Below are positions 1 through 11,750 of a stretch of DNA of 64,000 nucleotides, one piece after another. A program made the position numbers and the translations under genes. Numbering within the stretch: the stretch's first letter is position 1; each line of letters starts with the position of its first letter. The notes beneath the pieces were generated by a model. That model did not search any database. It saw nothing but the letters and a program-made list of their open reading frames with translations, and was not told the DNA's origin. The DNA is from Lysobacteraceae bacterium NML93-0793 (GTDB taxonomy: Bacteria > Pseudomonadota > Gammaproteobacteria > Xanthomonadales > Xanthomonadaceae): assembly GCA_002324875.1 (NCBI GenBank), contig NTJG01000010.1, positions 50,831 through 114,830 of the forward strand, written 5' to 3'.

Positions 1-157
1 AGCCGCTCGTGTGAGAAGCGCAGCGCGCGCGGGGTTACGAGGGATTCGTCTCGGTCCCGCCCCTCCACCGTGTCCGTCGGGGACGAGTTCCGCCGCAATT
101 GGTACGCCGATGCAGTCACGCCGGCGGCGTGCGCGGATGCCGCCGCGCTGGCCAGGC

Positions 158-187
158 ACAAAAAAACGCCGCCCTGAGGCGGCGTTC
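158..187 (-). terminator. Rho-independent terminator of the tonB-exb operon
   Basis: Read on the minus strand, a 9-bp GC-rich stem (165-173 with 178-186, loop 174-177) is followed by a run of T. It lies about 60 bases past the stop of the last exbD, so it should end the tonB-exbB-exbD-exbD transcript. The remaining 1-157 shows no convincing gene. Confidence 0.85.
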
Positions 188-244
188 AAATCGATCAGTT
201 GCGCGTCGTGCGTGCTGCAGGCCCGCACCGACGGTTGATGCGGT

Positions 245-655
245 TTACTGCCGAACGAAGCCGATCTTCTGCATCTGCGCGTTCTTCGCCTCGGCCAGCA
301 CCTTGGCCAGCACGCCGTAATCGGCGTCGGCGTTGGTGTCGATCTCGAGCGTCGGCTGATTGGTCGGATCGCGCTGCACTTCCGACTCCATCATGTTGCG
401 CAGCGCCGAGATCGGCGTCGGACTGTCGTTCCAGAAGATCTGACCCGAGCCGTCGATGCGCAGCCGGATCGGCTCCGGCGGTTCGACCGGATTATCGGGC
501 GGCGTCGACGAGCGCTGGGGAAGATCGATATCGATCGGATAAGAGGCCTTGGGCGCTGTCACCATGAAGATGATCAGCAGCACCAACATCACGTCGCAGA
601 GCGGAATGATGTTGATGTCGGCCATGGGGCCTTCGCCACCGGATGAAAATGCCAT
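245..655 (-). CDS. exbD2: ExbD/TolR-family biopolymer transport protein (second copy)
   Basis: Inner-membrane subunit of a TonB-ExbB-ExbD proton-driven complex that energises outer-membrane receptors. The 136-residue protein has a short cytoplasmic N-terminus, one membrane segment at about residues 14-36 with the expected Asp (D21) at its start, and a periplasmic domain of about 95 residues. It is the last gene of the operon, 14 bases after exbD1, and its N-terminus (MAFSSGG) is identical to that of exbD1, so the pair arose by duplication. Two adjacent exbD genes are known from Xanthomonas, where the second is needed only for some receptors. The family is certain; the specific role of this copy is inferred. 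Confidence 0.93.
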   Translation of the reverse strand: MAFSSGGEGPMADINIIPLCDVMLVLLIIFMVTAPKASYPIDIDLPQRSSTPPDNPVEPPEPIRLRIDGSGQIFWNDSPTPISALRNMMESEVQRDPTNQPTLEIDTNADADYGVLAKVLAEAKNAQMQKIGFVRQ

Positions 656-669
656 GCGTGTTGCTCCGG

Positions 670-1089
<420 letters not shown>

Positions 1090-1131
1090 GTCGAAACTCC
1101 GTTGTCGCTGACTGCTACGAGACGTTCTGGA

Positions 1132-1890
1132 TTAGACCTTGGCCGACGGAGCCGGCGGCGCCACGTCGCCGACGCGCGAGCCGGTGGCGAAGAAGTCGTG
1201 CAGGTCGTGGGCGAACGTGTCGAGCTTGTTGTTGAGGCCGCGGTTGATGCGCACGAAGAAGTTGTAACCCAGCACCGCCGGGATCGCGACGCCCAGACCG
1301 ATCGCGGTCATGATCAGCGCCTCGCCGACCGGACCCGCCACCGCGCCGATGTCGGCCTGGCCGCTGGCACCGATGCGGATCAGGGCGCGGTAGATACCCC
1401 ACACCGTACCGAGCAGACCCACGAACGGCGCGGTCGCACCGACGGTCGCGAGCAGGGTCAGACCATCTTCGAGCTTCAGCGACTCACGGGTCACGGCCTG
1501 ACGCAGCGCGCGATCGACGAACTCCGAGCGGTTCAGCGACTCGACCAGACGCGAACCTTCATGACGCTGGTGGTGCGCGGCGGCCTGGGCGGCGTCGAGG
1601 GCGACCTTGGAGAAGGGCTCGCTCTTCGGCTGCTCTTCCATGAAGCGGATCGCGTCCTGCGCGTTCGGGGTTTCCCAGAACGTGTTGATCACGCGGTCCG
1701 AGCTGCCACGCAGACGTGCATTCTTGATCGCGTTGAAGATGATCCAGAAGATCGACATCGCGGACATGATGATCAGCACGATGAGCACGGTCCAGTTGAC
1801 CGCGTCCATGTGCTCGATCATGTCAGCAAAGCCCATCTGCGACAGACCTGCAGCATTGGACACAGCGGCGTTGGTGGTTTCCTGCAGCAT
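1132..1890 (-). CDS. exbB: ExbB/MotA/TolQ-family proton channel protein
   Basis: Inner-membrane scaffold of the TonB motor; with ExbD it uses proton flow to drive TonB. The 252-residue protein has a first membrane helix at about residues 33-53, a cytoplasmic loop of about 85 residues, and two further helices (about 143-167 and 187-210). The conserved TVGATAPFVGLLGTVWGI stretch of the MotA/TolQ/ExbB domain is intact. It sits 102 bases after tonB and before exbD1. The spacer from tonB contains a small GC hairpin (1950-1968), so tonB and exb dosage may be uncoupled by partial termination or mRNA processing; that is inference. Confidence 0.95.
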   Translation of the reverse strand: MLQETTNAAVSNAAGLSQMGFADMIEHMDAVNWTVLIVLIIMSAMSIFWIIFNAIKNARLRGSSDRVINTFWETPNAQDAIRFMEEQPKSEPFSKVALDAAQAAAHHQRHEGSRLVESLNRSEFVDRALRQAVTRESLKLEDGLTLLATVGATAPFVGLLGTVWGIYRALIRIGASGQADIGAVAGPVGEALIMTAIGLGVAIPAVLGYNFFVRINRGLNNKLDTFAHDLHDFFATGSRVGDVAPPAPSAKV

Positions 1891-1949
1891 GACGCGTACC
1901 TTCTAGATTTAGTGGTTTGAAGAGTGGAACGTTTGACGCGGGTCAAGCG

Positions 1950-1968
1950 GGCGTCCGTGGCGGACGCC
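1950..1968 (-). promoter_or_regulatory. Intercistronic hairpin between tonB and exbB
   Basis: A perfect 8-bp inverted repeat (1950-1957 with 1961-1968) with a 3-base loop in the 102-base tonB-exbB spacer. No T run follows on the minus strand, so it is not a classic terminator. An mRNA-processing or stabilising hairpin is plausible. Confidence 0.4.
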
Positions 1969-1992
1969 AGGTGTCGGGTGTGACGTGGCCGA

Positions 1993-2658
1993 TCAGCTCA
2001 GGCTGAAGTCGACCGGGACGCGTACGCGGCCGGCGGCCGGCTTGCCGTTCTGCATCGCGGGTGAGAACGACCAGCGACGCGCGGCTTCGATCGCAGCGCG
2101 ATCGAGATCGCGGTTGCGGCTGGACTTCTCGACCGACACGTTGGTCACGTTGCCATTTGCGTCGACGTCGATGACCAGAATGACCGTGCCTTCGATCTGC
2201 GCACGCGCAGCGGCGGGCGGGTAACGCGGCGGGTTCATGTTCTTCGACGAGATGTCGACGCTGGCGCCGATGTCGGCGACGGCCGCCGGCGGTGCGGGCG
2301 GGGCCGGCGGCGGCGCCGGAGTATCCATCGGCGACGGCTCGTCGAACACGACCGGCGGCGCTTCCGGCGGCGGTGGCACCGGTGTCGGTCGCGGAGGCGA
2401 CAGCTCCTTGATGGGCTGCGGCTTCGGCGGTTCCGGCGGCGGCGGCGGCGGCGGCGGAGGGGGCGGCGGCGGTTCGATGATGACCACGCGGGTCGCCATC
2501 TCTTCGTCAGGCGCGGTGTTCGGCGGATTGACGGGGGCCAGCAGCAGCATGATCGCGGCAGCGTGGAACGCGACCACCATCGTGAAGCCGGCGATGCGAG
2601 CCCAGTTCAAGCCCTCGTCTTCGTCGTTCCTGTCGGTCGTCGTCGAGCGTTGCGTCAT
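1993..2658 (-). CDS. tonB: Energy transducer TonB
   Basis: Spans the periplasm and transmits energy from ExbB-ExbD to TonB-dependent receptors. The 221-residue protein has a cytoplasmic N-terminus of about 20 residues, one membrane helix at about residues 22-42, a periplasmic Pro-rich spacer, and a C-terminal TonB domain from about residue 140 with the typical RYPPAA start and VSVEKSS/W-S-F features. The spacer begins with an uninterrupted run of 13 prolines, encoded by a GC-rich tract at about 2425-2475 that could slip in replication. First gene of the tonB-exbB-exbD-exbD2 operon; no clear Fur box was identified upstream. Confidence 0.96.
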   Translation of the reverse strand: MTQRSTTTDRNDEDEGLNWARIAGFTMVVAFHAAAIMLLLAPVNPPNTAPDEEMATRVVIIEPPPPPPPPPPPPPEPPKPQPIKELSPPRPTPVPPPPEAPPVVFDEPSPMDTPAPPPAPPAPPAAVADIGASVDISSKNMNPPRYPPAAARAQIEGTVILVIDVDANGNVTNVSVEKSSRNRDLDRAAIEAARRWSFSPAMQNGKPAAGRVRVPVDFSLS

Positions 2659-2793
2659 GCGGAGAACTCTGGTGAGGCCGGGGGTGTGAACCCCGGTGGG
2701 GATGTCGGCCTGCCGCGCTTCCGGGCGGCAGGAACCCTAAAGCTTATACCAAGATAAGCGGCCTGCACCATCCGTGGCACGCACAACTTTTCC

Positions 2794-4038
2794 TTAACGC
2801 GACGAAATGATGCGCTCGGCGTCGGTATTGGATTTCAGGCCTTTCGCGATCGCCTGGCGTGCGGCTTCCTTCGCTTCCGCGCTGCGTCCTTCCTGATGCA
2901 ACACGCGCGCGAGGTTGAGATAGGTCTCGCCGTTTTCCGCGAGCGGCGCCGCCTTCTGCCACGCGTCGATGGCCGGAGCGATCTGATCGGAGAAGTAGTA
3001 CGCCTGCCCCAGTGCGGACATCGTACGGTAGTCGGCCTGGAGCACGTTCTTCTCGAGACCGTCGTTGATGACCGCGATCGCCTCGCGCTCCTTGTTGTCG
3101 CTGTTGAGGTACAGCGCGTAGAGATTGCGGTACTCGCTTTCCTCGGTCAGCTGACCGCTGCTGCGCAGGCGCTCGAACACTTCGATCGCCTTGTCGTTCT
3201 GGTCGGTCTGCAGGTAGGACACCGCGAGATTGATCTGCGAGCGCTTGTCGTCCGGTGTCGCCTGCGCGACCTGCTCGGCCATGCGCGTCGCCTCGGCGGT
3301 GTTGCCCGATTCGGCGTAGGCGCCCATCAGGAGCTGCGTCCACTGCGGATCGACCTCGCCGCCGGACTCGACCAGCGGCTTGAGAACCGCGATCGCCTCC
3401 GGGTAGCGCTCCAGACGGTAGAGCATGTTGCCCTTGAGCGCCTGATCCTTGGGATCGGTCGAACCCGATTCGGCGAGGTAGCGGTCGAGGGTCACCAGTG
3501 CGGCGTCGTAGTTCTGCTCCTGGGCCTGCAGCTGGGCGATGATCAGCATCGCCTGGAAGTGGTTGTCGTTGTCCAGGCCGCCCAGGTCGATCGCCTGCTG
3601 CAGATAGGCGATTGCACGCGTGTTGTCGTCGTTGAGAAGCAGCTGGCCGGCGAGCAGCGCGGCGATCGACTTGTCGTATTCGTTGGCGCGCTCGTTGGCG
3701 AGGATCTCGTCGGCGATCGGCAGACCCTTCGCAGCGTCCTGTTCGTTGTTGGCTTCCGACAACGTGTTGAGCTGCTTGGCCAAGCGCTGGCTGGCTGAAA
3801 TGCCCGGCGCCTCGCGGGTCGCGTTGGGGTAGCGCGGTGCCGTCTCGGCCTGGGCCTGCCGCGAGCTGCGGCGGTCGCTGCGATCGCTGGAGCGGGCGCT
3901 GCGGTCGGCGCGTGTGCTGCGCTCGTTGCGATCGCTTCCCGAATCCTGCGCGTGCACCGCGACCGGGGCGGCGAACGCCATCAAGGCGGTGGCGATCGCG
4001 CCGGCCAGAACCGGTTGGGAGAGACGGAACTTCGACAT
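2794..4038 (-). CDS. Secreted tetratricopeptide-repeat protein
   Basis: A 414-residue protein of unknown function with an N-terminal Sec signal peptide (about residues 1-29, ending AVHAQ), then a Ser/Arg/Asp-rich stretch rich in DRS-type repeats (about 30-65), then TPR helices to the end (for example AIAYLQQAI, PEAIAVLKPL, KAIEVFERL, AIDAWQKAA). The start at 4038 was chosen because GAGGTGT lies just upstream and the signal peptide begins there; a longer frame to 4308 lacks coding character. Its position beside tonB is shared with xanthomonads, but a link to TonB function is not shown. TPR scaffolds of this kind usually mediate periplasmic protein contacts. Confidence 0.88.
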   Translation of the reverse strand: MSKFRLSQPVLAGAIATALMAFAAPVAVHAQDSGSDRNERSTRADRSARSSDRSDRRSSRQAQAETAPRYPNATREAPGISASQRLAKQLNTLSEANNEQDAAKGLPIADEILANERANEYDKSIAALLAGQLLLNDDNTRAIAYLQQAIDLGGLDNDNHFQAMLIIAQLQAQEQNYDAALVTLDRYLAESGSTDPKDQALKGNMLYRLERYPEAIAVLKPLVESGGEVDPQWTQLLMGAYAESGNTAEATRMAEQVAQATPDDKRSQINLAVSYLQTDQNDKAIEVFERLRSSGQLTEESEYRNLYALYLNSDNKEREAIAVINDGLEKNVLQADYRTMSALGQAYYFSDQIAPAIDAWQKAAPLAENGETYLNLARVLHQEGRSAEAKEAARQAIAKGLKSNTDAERIISSR

Positions 4039-4142
4039 CGGGACACCTCGTTGGACAGGTGCGGCCTCGTCGAGGAGGCCGCAAAGACGGAATACGTCGA
4101 TTATGGACGAGCGGATGCGTGGCCGGGAGAGGCGGCGAACGC

Positions 4143-4952
4143 TCAGCCGCAGGCGGGACGCTTGCCGGCGGCGCGCGCCTGTTCGTAGGTCGGCACCAGC
4201 GCGTTCGCGCGCGTCTGCAGTTCGCTGATCCGGTTTTCGGGATTGGGATGCGTGGACAGCCACTGCGGCGGCCGATTCCCGCCGCTGGCGGCGATCATGT
4301 TCTGCCACAGGCCGACCGCGGCGCGCGGGTCGAAACCGGCCTTGGCCATCAGTTCCTGGCCGACGACGTCGGCCTCGGTTTCCTGGGTGCGCGTGCCCGG
4401 CAACAGGAAGGTCGCCTGCAGCGCCGCGCCGCCGAGCTGGCTGGTCGACTGCTGCGCGCCTTCGCCGTAGCGCGAGCCCAGCAGGGCGCCGGCGACGCCG
4501 AGCGCGCCCTGCGCGCCCATCTGCCGGGTGATGCGCTCGTCGTGATGATTGGCGTAGACGTGGCCGATCTCGTGCGCGATCACCGCTGCCAGCTGGTCCT
4601 GGTTGCGGGCGACGGTCAGGATGCCGGTGTGTACGCCGACCTTGCCGCCGGGCAGCGCGAACGCATTCGGGTTTTCGTCGACGAAGACCACCGATTCCCA
4701 GTTCAACTGCTGCCAGTTCGCCGGAAGCTCGCGCACGATGTCGGTGACGATGCAGCGCACATAGGCCTGCTGCTTCGCGTCCGGCGATTGACGCATCTTG
4801 GCTTTGGTTTCCGCGAACGCCTGCTCGCCCATCTGGTTGAGCTGCGCCTGGGAGACCGCGCCCACGTACTGGGTGCGCCCGGTAGGCGAGGTGGTGGTGG
4901 CGCAGCCGGCGACGGCGAGCGCGGTCGCGAGTGTGGCAGTGAGCGCTTTCAT
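4143..4952 (-). CDS. M48-family metalloprotease lipoprotein (BepA/LoiP-like)
   Basis: Probable periplasmic zinc protease in envelope protein quality control. The 269-residue protein starts with a lipoprotein signal (AVAGC, lipidated Cys at about residue 17). The M48 zinc motif HEIGH lies near residue 130, and a downstream Glu in the ETEADVVGQ segment supplies the third ligand. The C-terminal STHP-NPENRI segment is typical of LoiP/YcaL-type members. The start at 4952 is preferred over 4973 because it places the lipobox at a normal distance. Monocistronic between the TPR gene and gyrB. The family is certain; the substrate is unknown. Confidence 0.93.
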   Translation of the reverse strand: MKALTATLATALAVAGCATTTSPTGRTQYVGAVSQAQLNQMGEQAFAETKAKMRQSPDAKQQAYVRCIVTDIVRELPANWQQLNWESVVFVDENPNAFALPGGKVGVHTGILTVARNQDQLAAVIAHEIGHVYANHHDERITRQMGAQGALGVAGALLGSRYGEGAQQSTSQLGGAALQATFLLPGTRTQETEADVVGQELMAKAGFDPRAAVGLWQNMIAASGGNRPPQWLSTHPNPENRISELQTRANALVPTYEQARAAGKRPACG

Positions 4953-5039
4953 GGACGGTCGTCCCCTGTTCAAGGACGACTCTTGTAAGACGGCCCGGAT
5001 TAACGGGCCGTCAACAGGCGCGCGGCGTTCGGCAGCGGG

Positions 5040-7511
<2,472 letters not shown>

Positions 7512-7641
7512 TCAGCTGCTGCCCCCCGCACGGACCGGCGCGGCCGGGTGCAGGACAGGGCGATAAGAGGTAGCCGATCATAACATCCGCGGCCCTGGGG
7601 CCTTTCGACCCGATAGGCGGGCAAAGACCAGGGAGGACACA

Positions 7642-7657
7642 TGTTTCACGTGGAACA
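7642..7657. promoter_or_regulatory. parS site 1 (ParB-binding palindrome)
   Basis: TGTTTCACGTGGAACA, a near-perfect 16-bp palindrome of the chromosomal parS type, in the gyrB-recF spacer. It is half the Caulobacter/Bacillus form (TTTCAC) and half the Pseudomonas form (GTGGAA). Confidence 0.9.
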
Positions 7658-7662
7658 CGGAT

Positions 7663-8757
7663 TCACGCGGCGTGGATCAGGCCATGTTCCACGTGAAACC
7701 TCCTCGCATCGGCGAGCGGGGCGTCCGGCCAGTGCGCCGGGCGCTCCGTGCCCGTGATCAGCACCTGGGCATCCGCGGCGTGCAGGAACTCGAGAAGCTG
7801 CGCCTGATGGTGGCGGTCGAGCTCGGATGCGAGGTCATCCAGCGCCATCACCGGCCAGCGCCCGTCGTGACGTTCCGCACAATCGTACGCCTGTGCGAGC
7901 AGGCAACAGAGTGCGGCCTGCTTGGCTTGCCCGCGCGACAACAGGGCCTGCTCCGGGCGTGCGTCGAACCGGATCCGCCAATCGGCGCGGTGCGGACCCA
8001 CGCTGGTGTGACCGGCGGCGCGGTCGCGGTCACGGGCGACGAGCAGGGCATCCGCCAACGACAGCTCGGTCCTGCGCCATCCTGGCTGGAATACCAGTTC
8101 CGGGCGCCCGAGTGCCGGTGCGATCGCCGCAGCCACCGCATGGACCGCGATCTGCAGGCGCCCCAGATAGGCCTCGCGCCGTCGATCGAGCGGGTCCGCG
8201 GCCTCGGCGAGCTCGAGATCCCAGGCGTCGAGCTGGCGCCCGCCGGTTCCCGCCTTGAGCAGCGCATTGCGCTGTCGCAGCGCCCGGGCATACCGGCGCC
8301 ACTGCGGGAGAAAGTCCTGTTCCACGTGGAACAGTCCCCAGTCGAGAAAGCGCCGACGCACCTCGCTGCTTCCCGACACCAGGGCGTGACTGCCGGGTTC
8401 GAAGGTCACGACCATCAGCGCGGCACAGAGGACGCCCAGCTGCTGGACGTCCACGCCGTCCAGACGTCCCGTCCAGTCCTGACCGGTATGACGCAGGCCC
8501 GCACGCCGGTTGCGGTCCGCATTCGCAGCCTCGTGCCACTCCGCGTACACCTCGAGGGCCGGCCGACCGCTGCGTACGAGGCCATCACGCACGCGGCCGC
8601 GGAAGCTGCGTCCATAGGCCAGCAGATGCAGGCCTTCGAGCACGCTGCTCTTGCCGGCGCCGTTGTCCCCGAGCAGGAGATTGATCCCGGGACCCGGCGA
8701 CAGGCTGACATCAGCCAGATTGCGAAGATCACGGATATCAAGACGATTCAGTTGCAC
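7663..8757 (-). CDS. recF: DNA replication and repair protein RecF
   Basis: SMC-like ATPase that with RecO and RecR loads RecA at gaps. The 364-residue protein has Walker A GDNGAGKSS at about residues 30-38, the signature SRGQAKQAALCCLLAQ and Walker B MALDDLASELD near the C-terminus. It lies 95 bases after dnaN and is followed by gyrB. Two parS palindromes are embedded in its frame, each encoding a FHVE tetrapeptide: one in the middle (8318-8333) and one near the C-terminus (7685-7700). The coding sequence has therefore been shaped around ParB-binding sites. Confidence 0.98.
   Translation of the reverse strand: MQLNRLDIRDLRNLADVSLSPGPGINLLLGDNGAGKSSVLEGLHLLAYGRSFRGRVRDGLVRSGRPALEVYAEWHEAANADRNRRAGLRHTGQDWTGRLDGVDVQQLGVLCAALMVVTFEPGSHALVSGSSEVRRRFLDWGLFHVEQDFLPQWRRYARALRQRNALLKAGTGGRQLDAWDLELAEAADPLDRRREAYLGRLQIAVHAVAAAIAPALGRPELVFQPGWRRTELSLADALLVARDRDRAAGHTSVGPHRADWRIRFDARPEQALLSRGQAKQAALCCLLAQAYDCAERHDGRWPVMALDDLASELDRHHQAQLLEFLHAADAQVLITGTERPAHWPDAPLADARRFHVEHGLIHAA
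7685..7700. promoter_or_regulatory. parS site 2, inside recF
   Basis: TGTTCCACGTGAAACC, one mismatch from a full palindrome, 27 bases from parS site 1 and within the 3' end of recF, where it encodes FHVE. Confidence 0.85.
8318..8333. promoter_or_regulatory. parS site 3, inside recF
   Basis: TGTTCCACGTGGAACA, a perfect 16-bp palindrome matching the Pseudomonas-type parS, in the middle of recF where the minus-strand frame reads FHVE. Confidence 0.9.
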
Positions 8758-8805
8758 GGCGGCCCTGCGACGAAAACGGAAAACGCCCGGACAGGCCGGG
8801 CGTCG

Positions 8806-8821
8806 TGTTCCACGTGAAACA
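8806..8821. promoter_or_regulatory. parS site 4, dnaN-recF spacer
   Basis: TGTTCCACGTGAAACA, a palindrome with one mismatched pair, between dnaN and recF. It completes a cluster of four sites within 1.2 kb next to the origin, as expected for ParB loading. Confidence 0.9.
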
Positions 8822-8852
8822 TGGCGGAGGCGATACCCCGACCAGGACGCGG

Positions 8853-9953
8853 TCAGAGACGCAGCGGCATGACGACGTGACGGCTGCGCTCATCCGCCGC
8901 CTCACGCACCAGGGCCGAGGAATTGGCGTCGCGCAGCTTGATCACGACCTGCTCGCCGCGCAGCGCGGTCAGTGCATCCAGCAGATAGTTCACGTTGAAG
9001 CCCACGGCGAGTTCGTCGACCTTGGTGTCGGCTTCGACTTCTTCCTGTGCCTCCTCCTGCTCGGGATTGTGCGCATTGATGCGCAGCAGACCCGGTGAGA
9101 CCTCCATGCGCACGCCGCGGTACTTCTCGTTCGACAGGATGGCCACGCGCTGCAGCGCGGCGCGCAGCAGCTCGCGGTCGATCGTCACCTCGCGATCGGC
9201 GCCGATCGGGATCACCGCTTCGTAATCGGGGAAACGGCCATCGATCAGTTTGCTGGTGAAGGTGACATCGTCACGCTTGACCCTCAGGTGATTGCGGCCG
9301 ATCTCCAGCTCCAGCGTCTTGTCGCCGCCCTCGAGCAGCCGCTGCAGCTCGGTCACGCCCTTGCGCGGAAGGATGATCTGGCGCTTGGTCTGCACCGCCG
9401 TGTCCAGCGTGGTCTCGCACAGTGCCAGGCGGTGGCCGTCGGTGGCCACGCAGCGCAGGCGCGTATCGCCGAGATCGAACAGCAGGCCGTTGAGGTAGTA
9501 GCGCACGTCCTGCTGCGCCATCGCGAACGCGGTGCGCTCGATCAGCTCTTTCAGCCCAGCCTCGGGCACCGCGATGGTTTCCGTGGCTTCGACCTCGTCG
9601 ACCGAGGGGAAATCGCCCGCCGGCAGGCTCGACAGCGTGAAGCGGCTACGCCCCGCCTGCACGGTGATCTTGTCGCCGGACTGCGAGATGCCGACCTTGC
9701 TGCCGTCGGGCAGCGCACGAACGATATCGAACAGCTTGCGCGCCGGAATCGTGGTCTCGCCGTCCTGGGCGTCCTCGACCGCGCGACGCGACACCATTTC
9801 CACTTCGAGGTCGGTACCGGTCAGCGACAGCTGTCCGTCCTGCACCTGGACCAGCAGGTTGGCCAGCACGGGAAGGGTCTGCCGGCGCTCGACGACGTTG
9901 ACGACCTGGGCCAGCGGCTTGAGCAGTGTTTCGCGTTGGAGACTGAAACGCAT
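8853..9953 (-). CDS. dnaN: DNA polymerase III subunit beta (sliding clamp)
   Basis: Ring-shaped clamp that tethers DNA polymerase III and other enzymes to DNA. The 366-residue protein matches the family length exactly. Recognisable segments include MRFSLQRETLLKPL at the N-terminus, KLIDGRFPDYEAVIP in the middle domain, and a C-terminus ending in VVMPLRL (the usual MPMRL pocket segment). It is separated from dnaA by 253 bases containing origin-like sequence, which also must carry its promoter: the AT-rich TATAAAA tract upstream of the start may double as promoter and unwinding element. Confidence 0.99.
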   Translation of the reverse strand: MRFSLQRETLLKPLAQVVNVVERRQTLPVLANLLVQVQDGQLSLTGTDLEVEMVSRRAVEDAQDGETTIPARKLFDIVRALPDGSKVGISQSGDKITVQAGRSRFTLSSLPAGDFPSVDEVEATETIAVPEAGLKELIERTAFAMAQQDVRYYLNGLLFDLGDTRLRCVATDGHRLALCETTLDTAVQTKRQIILPRKGVTELQRLLEGGDKTLELEIGRNHLRVKRDDVTFTSKLIDGRFPDYEAVIPIGADREVTIDRELLRAALQRVAILSNEKYRGVRMEVSPGLLRINAHNPEQEEAQEEVEADTKVDELAVGFNVNYLLDALTALRGEQVVIKLRDANSSALVREAADERSRHVVMPLRL

Positions 9954-10206
9954 GTCGGTGTTATCCCCTTGTCCCGTGCTTTTATAAAAAGGATATAAAT
10001 CTAAAAATGGTGGAGCTGGAAGGCGCCGAAATCGGTTGGTATGTAGTGCAAGCCACTGAATCCAATCGGTTTTTCAGCCCATCAAACCCGGTGGACAGTG
10101 CCGTGTGGAGTGGTGGATCAAGTTGTGGACAACTTTGGACCCCCGAAATTGTCCACAGGCTCTCCACCTCCGGCCCCCGGGTTGTACAGGGCCGGTGACA
10201 CACAGC
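9954..10206. other. Candidate chromosomal replication origin (oriC), dnaA-dnaN spacer
   Basis: The spacer holds DnaA-box-like 9-mers TTGTGGACA (10123-10131, also readable as TTGTCCACA-type on the minus strand at 10124-10132) and TTGTCCACA (10149-10157), with weaker GTGGACAG/TCTCCACC matches nearby, and an AT-rich stretch at 9979-10008 that fits an unwinding element. In Xanthomonas the chromosomal origin is placed in this spacer. Assignment rests on gene context plus these motifs; no skew calculation was made. Confidence 0.8.
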
Positions 10207-11538
10207 TTACTCGCTGAGTTTACGGATCAGCTTGTCCCAATCCTCGCGCAGTTTGCCGTCGCTTTCGATCAGCGTGCGGATCTGACGGCAGGCGTGCAGC
10301 ACGGTGGTGTGGTCGCGGCCGGCGAAGGCGTCGCCGATCTCGGGCAGGCTGTGCTCGGTCAGTTCCTTGGCCAGGGCCATGGCGACCTGCCGGGGACGCG
10401 CCAGCGAGCGCGTGCGGCGCTTGGAGAGCAGATCCTTGATCTGCAGCCCGTAGTAGTCGGCCACGACCTTCTGGATGTTGGCGATGCTGATCGCCTGCTG
10501 CTGGGCGCGCAGCAGGTCGCGCAGCGTTTCCTGGGCGAACTCGACGGTGATCGGGCGGCCCATGAAGTTGGCGCGTGCGGCCAGCGTGTTGAGCGCGCCT
10601 TCGAGGTCGCGCACGTTCGAATGCATCTTCTTGGCCAGCAGGAACGCCACATCGTCGGGCACCTGGGTGCCGCGCTCGGCGGCCTTGGCCAGCACGATCG
10701 CCGCGCGGGTCTCGAAGTCCGGCGGATCGATCGCCACCGACAGGCCCCAGGCCAGACGCGACTTCAACCGCGGCTCCAGGCCCTCCACCTCGCGGGGGTA
10801 GCGGTCGCAGGTCATGATGATCTGCTGCTTGCTGTCGAACAGCGTATTGAAGGTGTGGAAGAACTCTTCCTGGGTGCGGTCCTTGCCGGCGAAGAACTGG
10901 ATGTCGTCGATCAGCAACGCGTCGATCTGGCGGAACTGGCGCTTGAACTGGTCCGAGGTCTTCTCCTGGATCGAGCGGAAGAACGCGCTGTAGAACTCTT
11001 CCGAACGCAGGTACAGGATGCGCGCGCGCGGATTCGCCTGGCGCATCGCATTGCCGGCCGCGAACATCAGATGGGTCTTGCCCAGCCCCGTGCCGCCATA
11101 GAGCAGCAGCGGGTTGTGCGCGCGGTCGCCGGGCTTGAGCGCGGCCTGCCACGCGGCGGCGCGGCCCATCTGGTTGCTGCGGCCCTCGACGAAGTTGTCG
11201 AAGGTGTAATGGCTGTCCATGTTGCCGGCGAAGGCTTCGATCGGCGCGGCCGCGGCCGGGCGCGGGTCCGCGGCCGTCACCGGGCTTGCGGGCGCCGCCG
11301 TACGCGGCAGCGAACCGACCTGCAGGCTGACGTCGGCGGTTCCTGCGAAGTGCTCGAGCAGTTCGCGGATGCGCGGCATGTACCGCGCCTGGACCTCGTC
11401 GCGGACGAACGCGTTCGGGGCATAGAGCACCGTGCTGTTGGCGTCGGCGCGGGCCTGCAGTGGCTTGAGCCAGGTGTGGACATCCTCGGCCGGATACTCG
11501 GCTTCGAGGCGTTGGAGGCAGCGGGGCCAGACATCCAT
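10207..11538 (-). CDS. dnaA: Chromosomal replication initiator protein DnaA
   Basis: AAA+ ATPase that binds DnaA boxes and opens the origin. The start at 11538 gives a 443-residue protein beginning [16 protein letters not shown], the usual xanthomonad N-terminus; an ATG immediately before (11541) is equally possible, and a longer frame to 11619 is not expected. Domain I is followed by a short Ala/Pro linker, then AAA+ with Walker [11 protein letters not shown] and Walker B LLIDDIQF, and the C-terminal helix-turn-helix with the signature [14 protein letters not shown]. It is divergent from rpmH and upstream of the oriC spacer and dnaN. Confidence 0.98.
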   Translation of the reverse strand: MDVWPRCLQRLEAEYPAEDVHTWLKPLQARADANSTVLYAPNAFVRDEVQARYMPRIRELLEHFAGTADVSLQVGSLPRTAAPASPVTAADPRPAAAAPIEAFAGNMDSHYTFDNFVEGRSNQMGRAAAWQAALKPGDRAHNPLLLYGGTGLGKTHLMFAAGNAMRQANPRARILYLRSEEFYSAFFRSIQEKTSDQFKRQFRQIDALLIDDIQFFAGKDRTQEEFFHTFNTLFDSKQQIIMTCDRYPREVEGLEPRLKSRLAWGLSVAIDPPDFETRAAIVLAKAAERGTQVPDDVAFLLAKKMHSNVRDLEGALNTLAARANFMGRPITVEFAQETLRDLLRAQQQAISIANIQKVVADYYGLQIKDLLSKRRTRSLARPRQVAMALAKELTEHSLPEIGDAFAGRDHTTVLHACRQIRTLIESDGKLREDWDKLIRKLSE

Positions 11539-11681
11539 CATTCGCGAATTCGACAAAGCGGGTACCGCCACGCCGAGGCGCGGTGACCGGTACCGGGAGA
11601 AGGGCAGGCAGACTACCATGCGGCCGCAGCGCGCCGGCCCCGCGGAACGGCGCCCGGCACCGCACTCGTCCTCACGCCGGC

Positions 11682-11711
11682 TTGACCGGAGTGCGGCGAC
11701 GCCGCTAGAAT
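11682..11711 (+). promoter_or_regulatory. Probable sigma-70 promoter of rpmH-rnpA-yidC
   Basis: TTGACC (11682-11687) and TAGAAT (11706-11711) are separated by 18 bases, about 40 bases ahead of the rpmH start. This is the best-looking promoter in the dnaA-rpmH divergent spacer. Confidence 0.65.
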
Positions 11712-11750
11712 TTCCGGTTCCTTTTTGTCGCGTTGCCCAAAGGCATCACC

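Noticed and set aside
1..157. Small plus-strand frames at the window start (75 and 73 residues)
   Set aside because: Arg/Pro-rich, overlapping the operon terminator, with no ribosome site.
2744..4084. Long minus-strand frame (446 residues) covering the TPR gene
   Set aside because: Its translation is Arg/Gly/Pro-rich shadow of the TPR frame; only the other frame has a signal peptide, TPR helices and a ribosome site.
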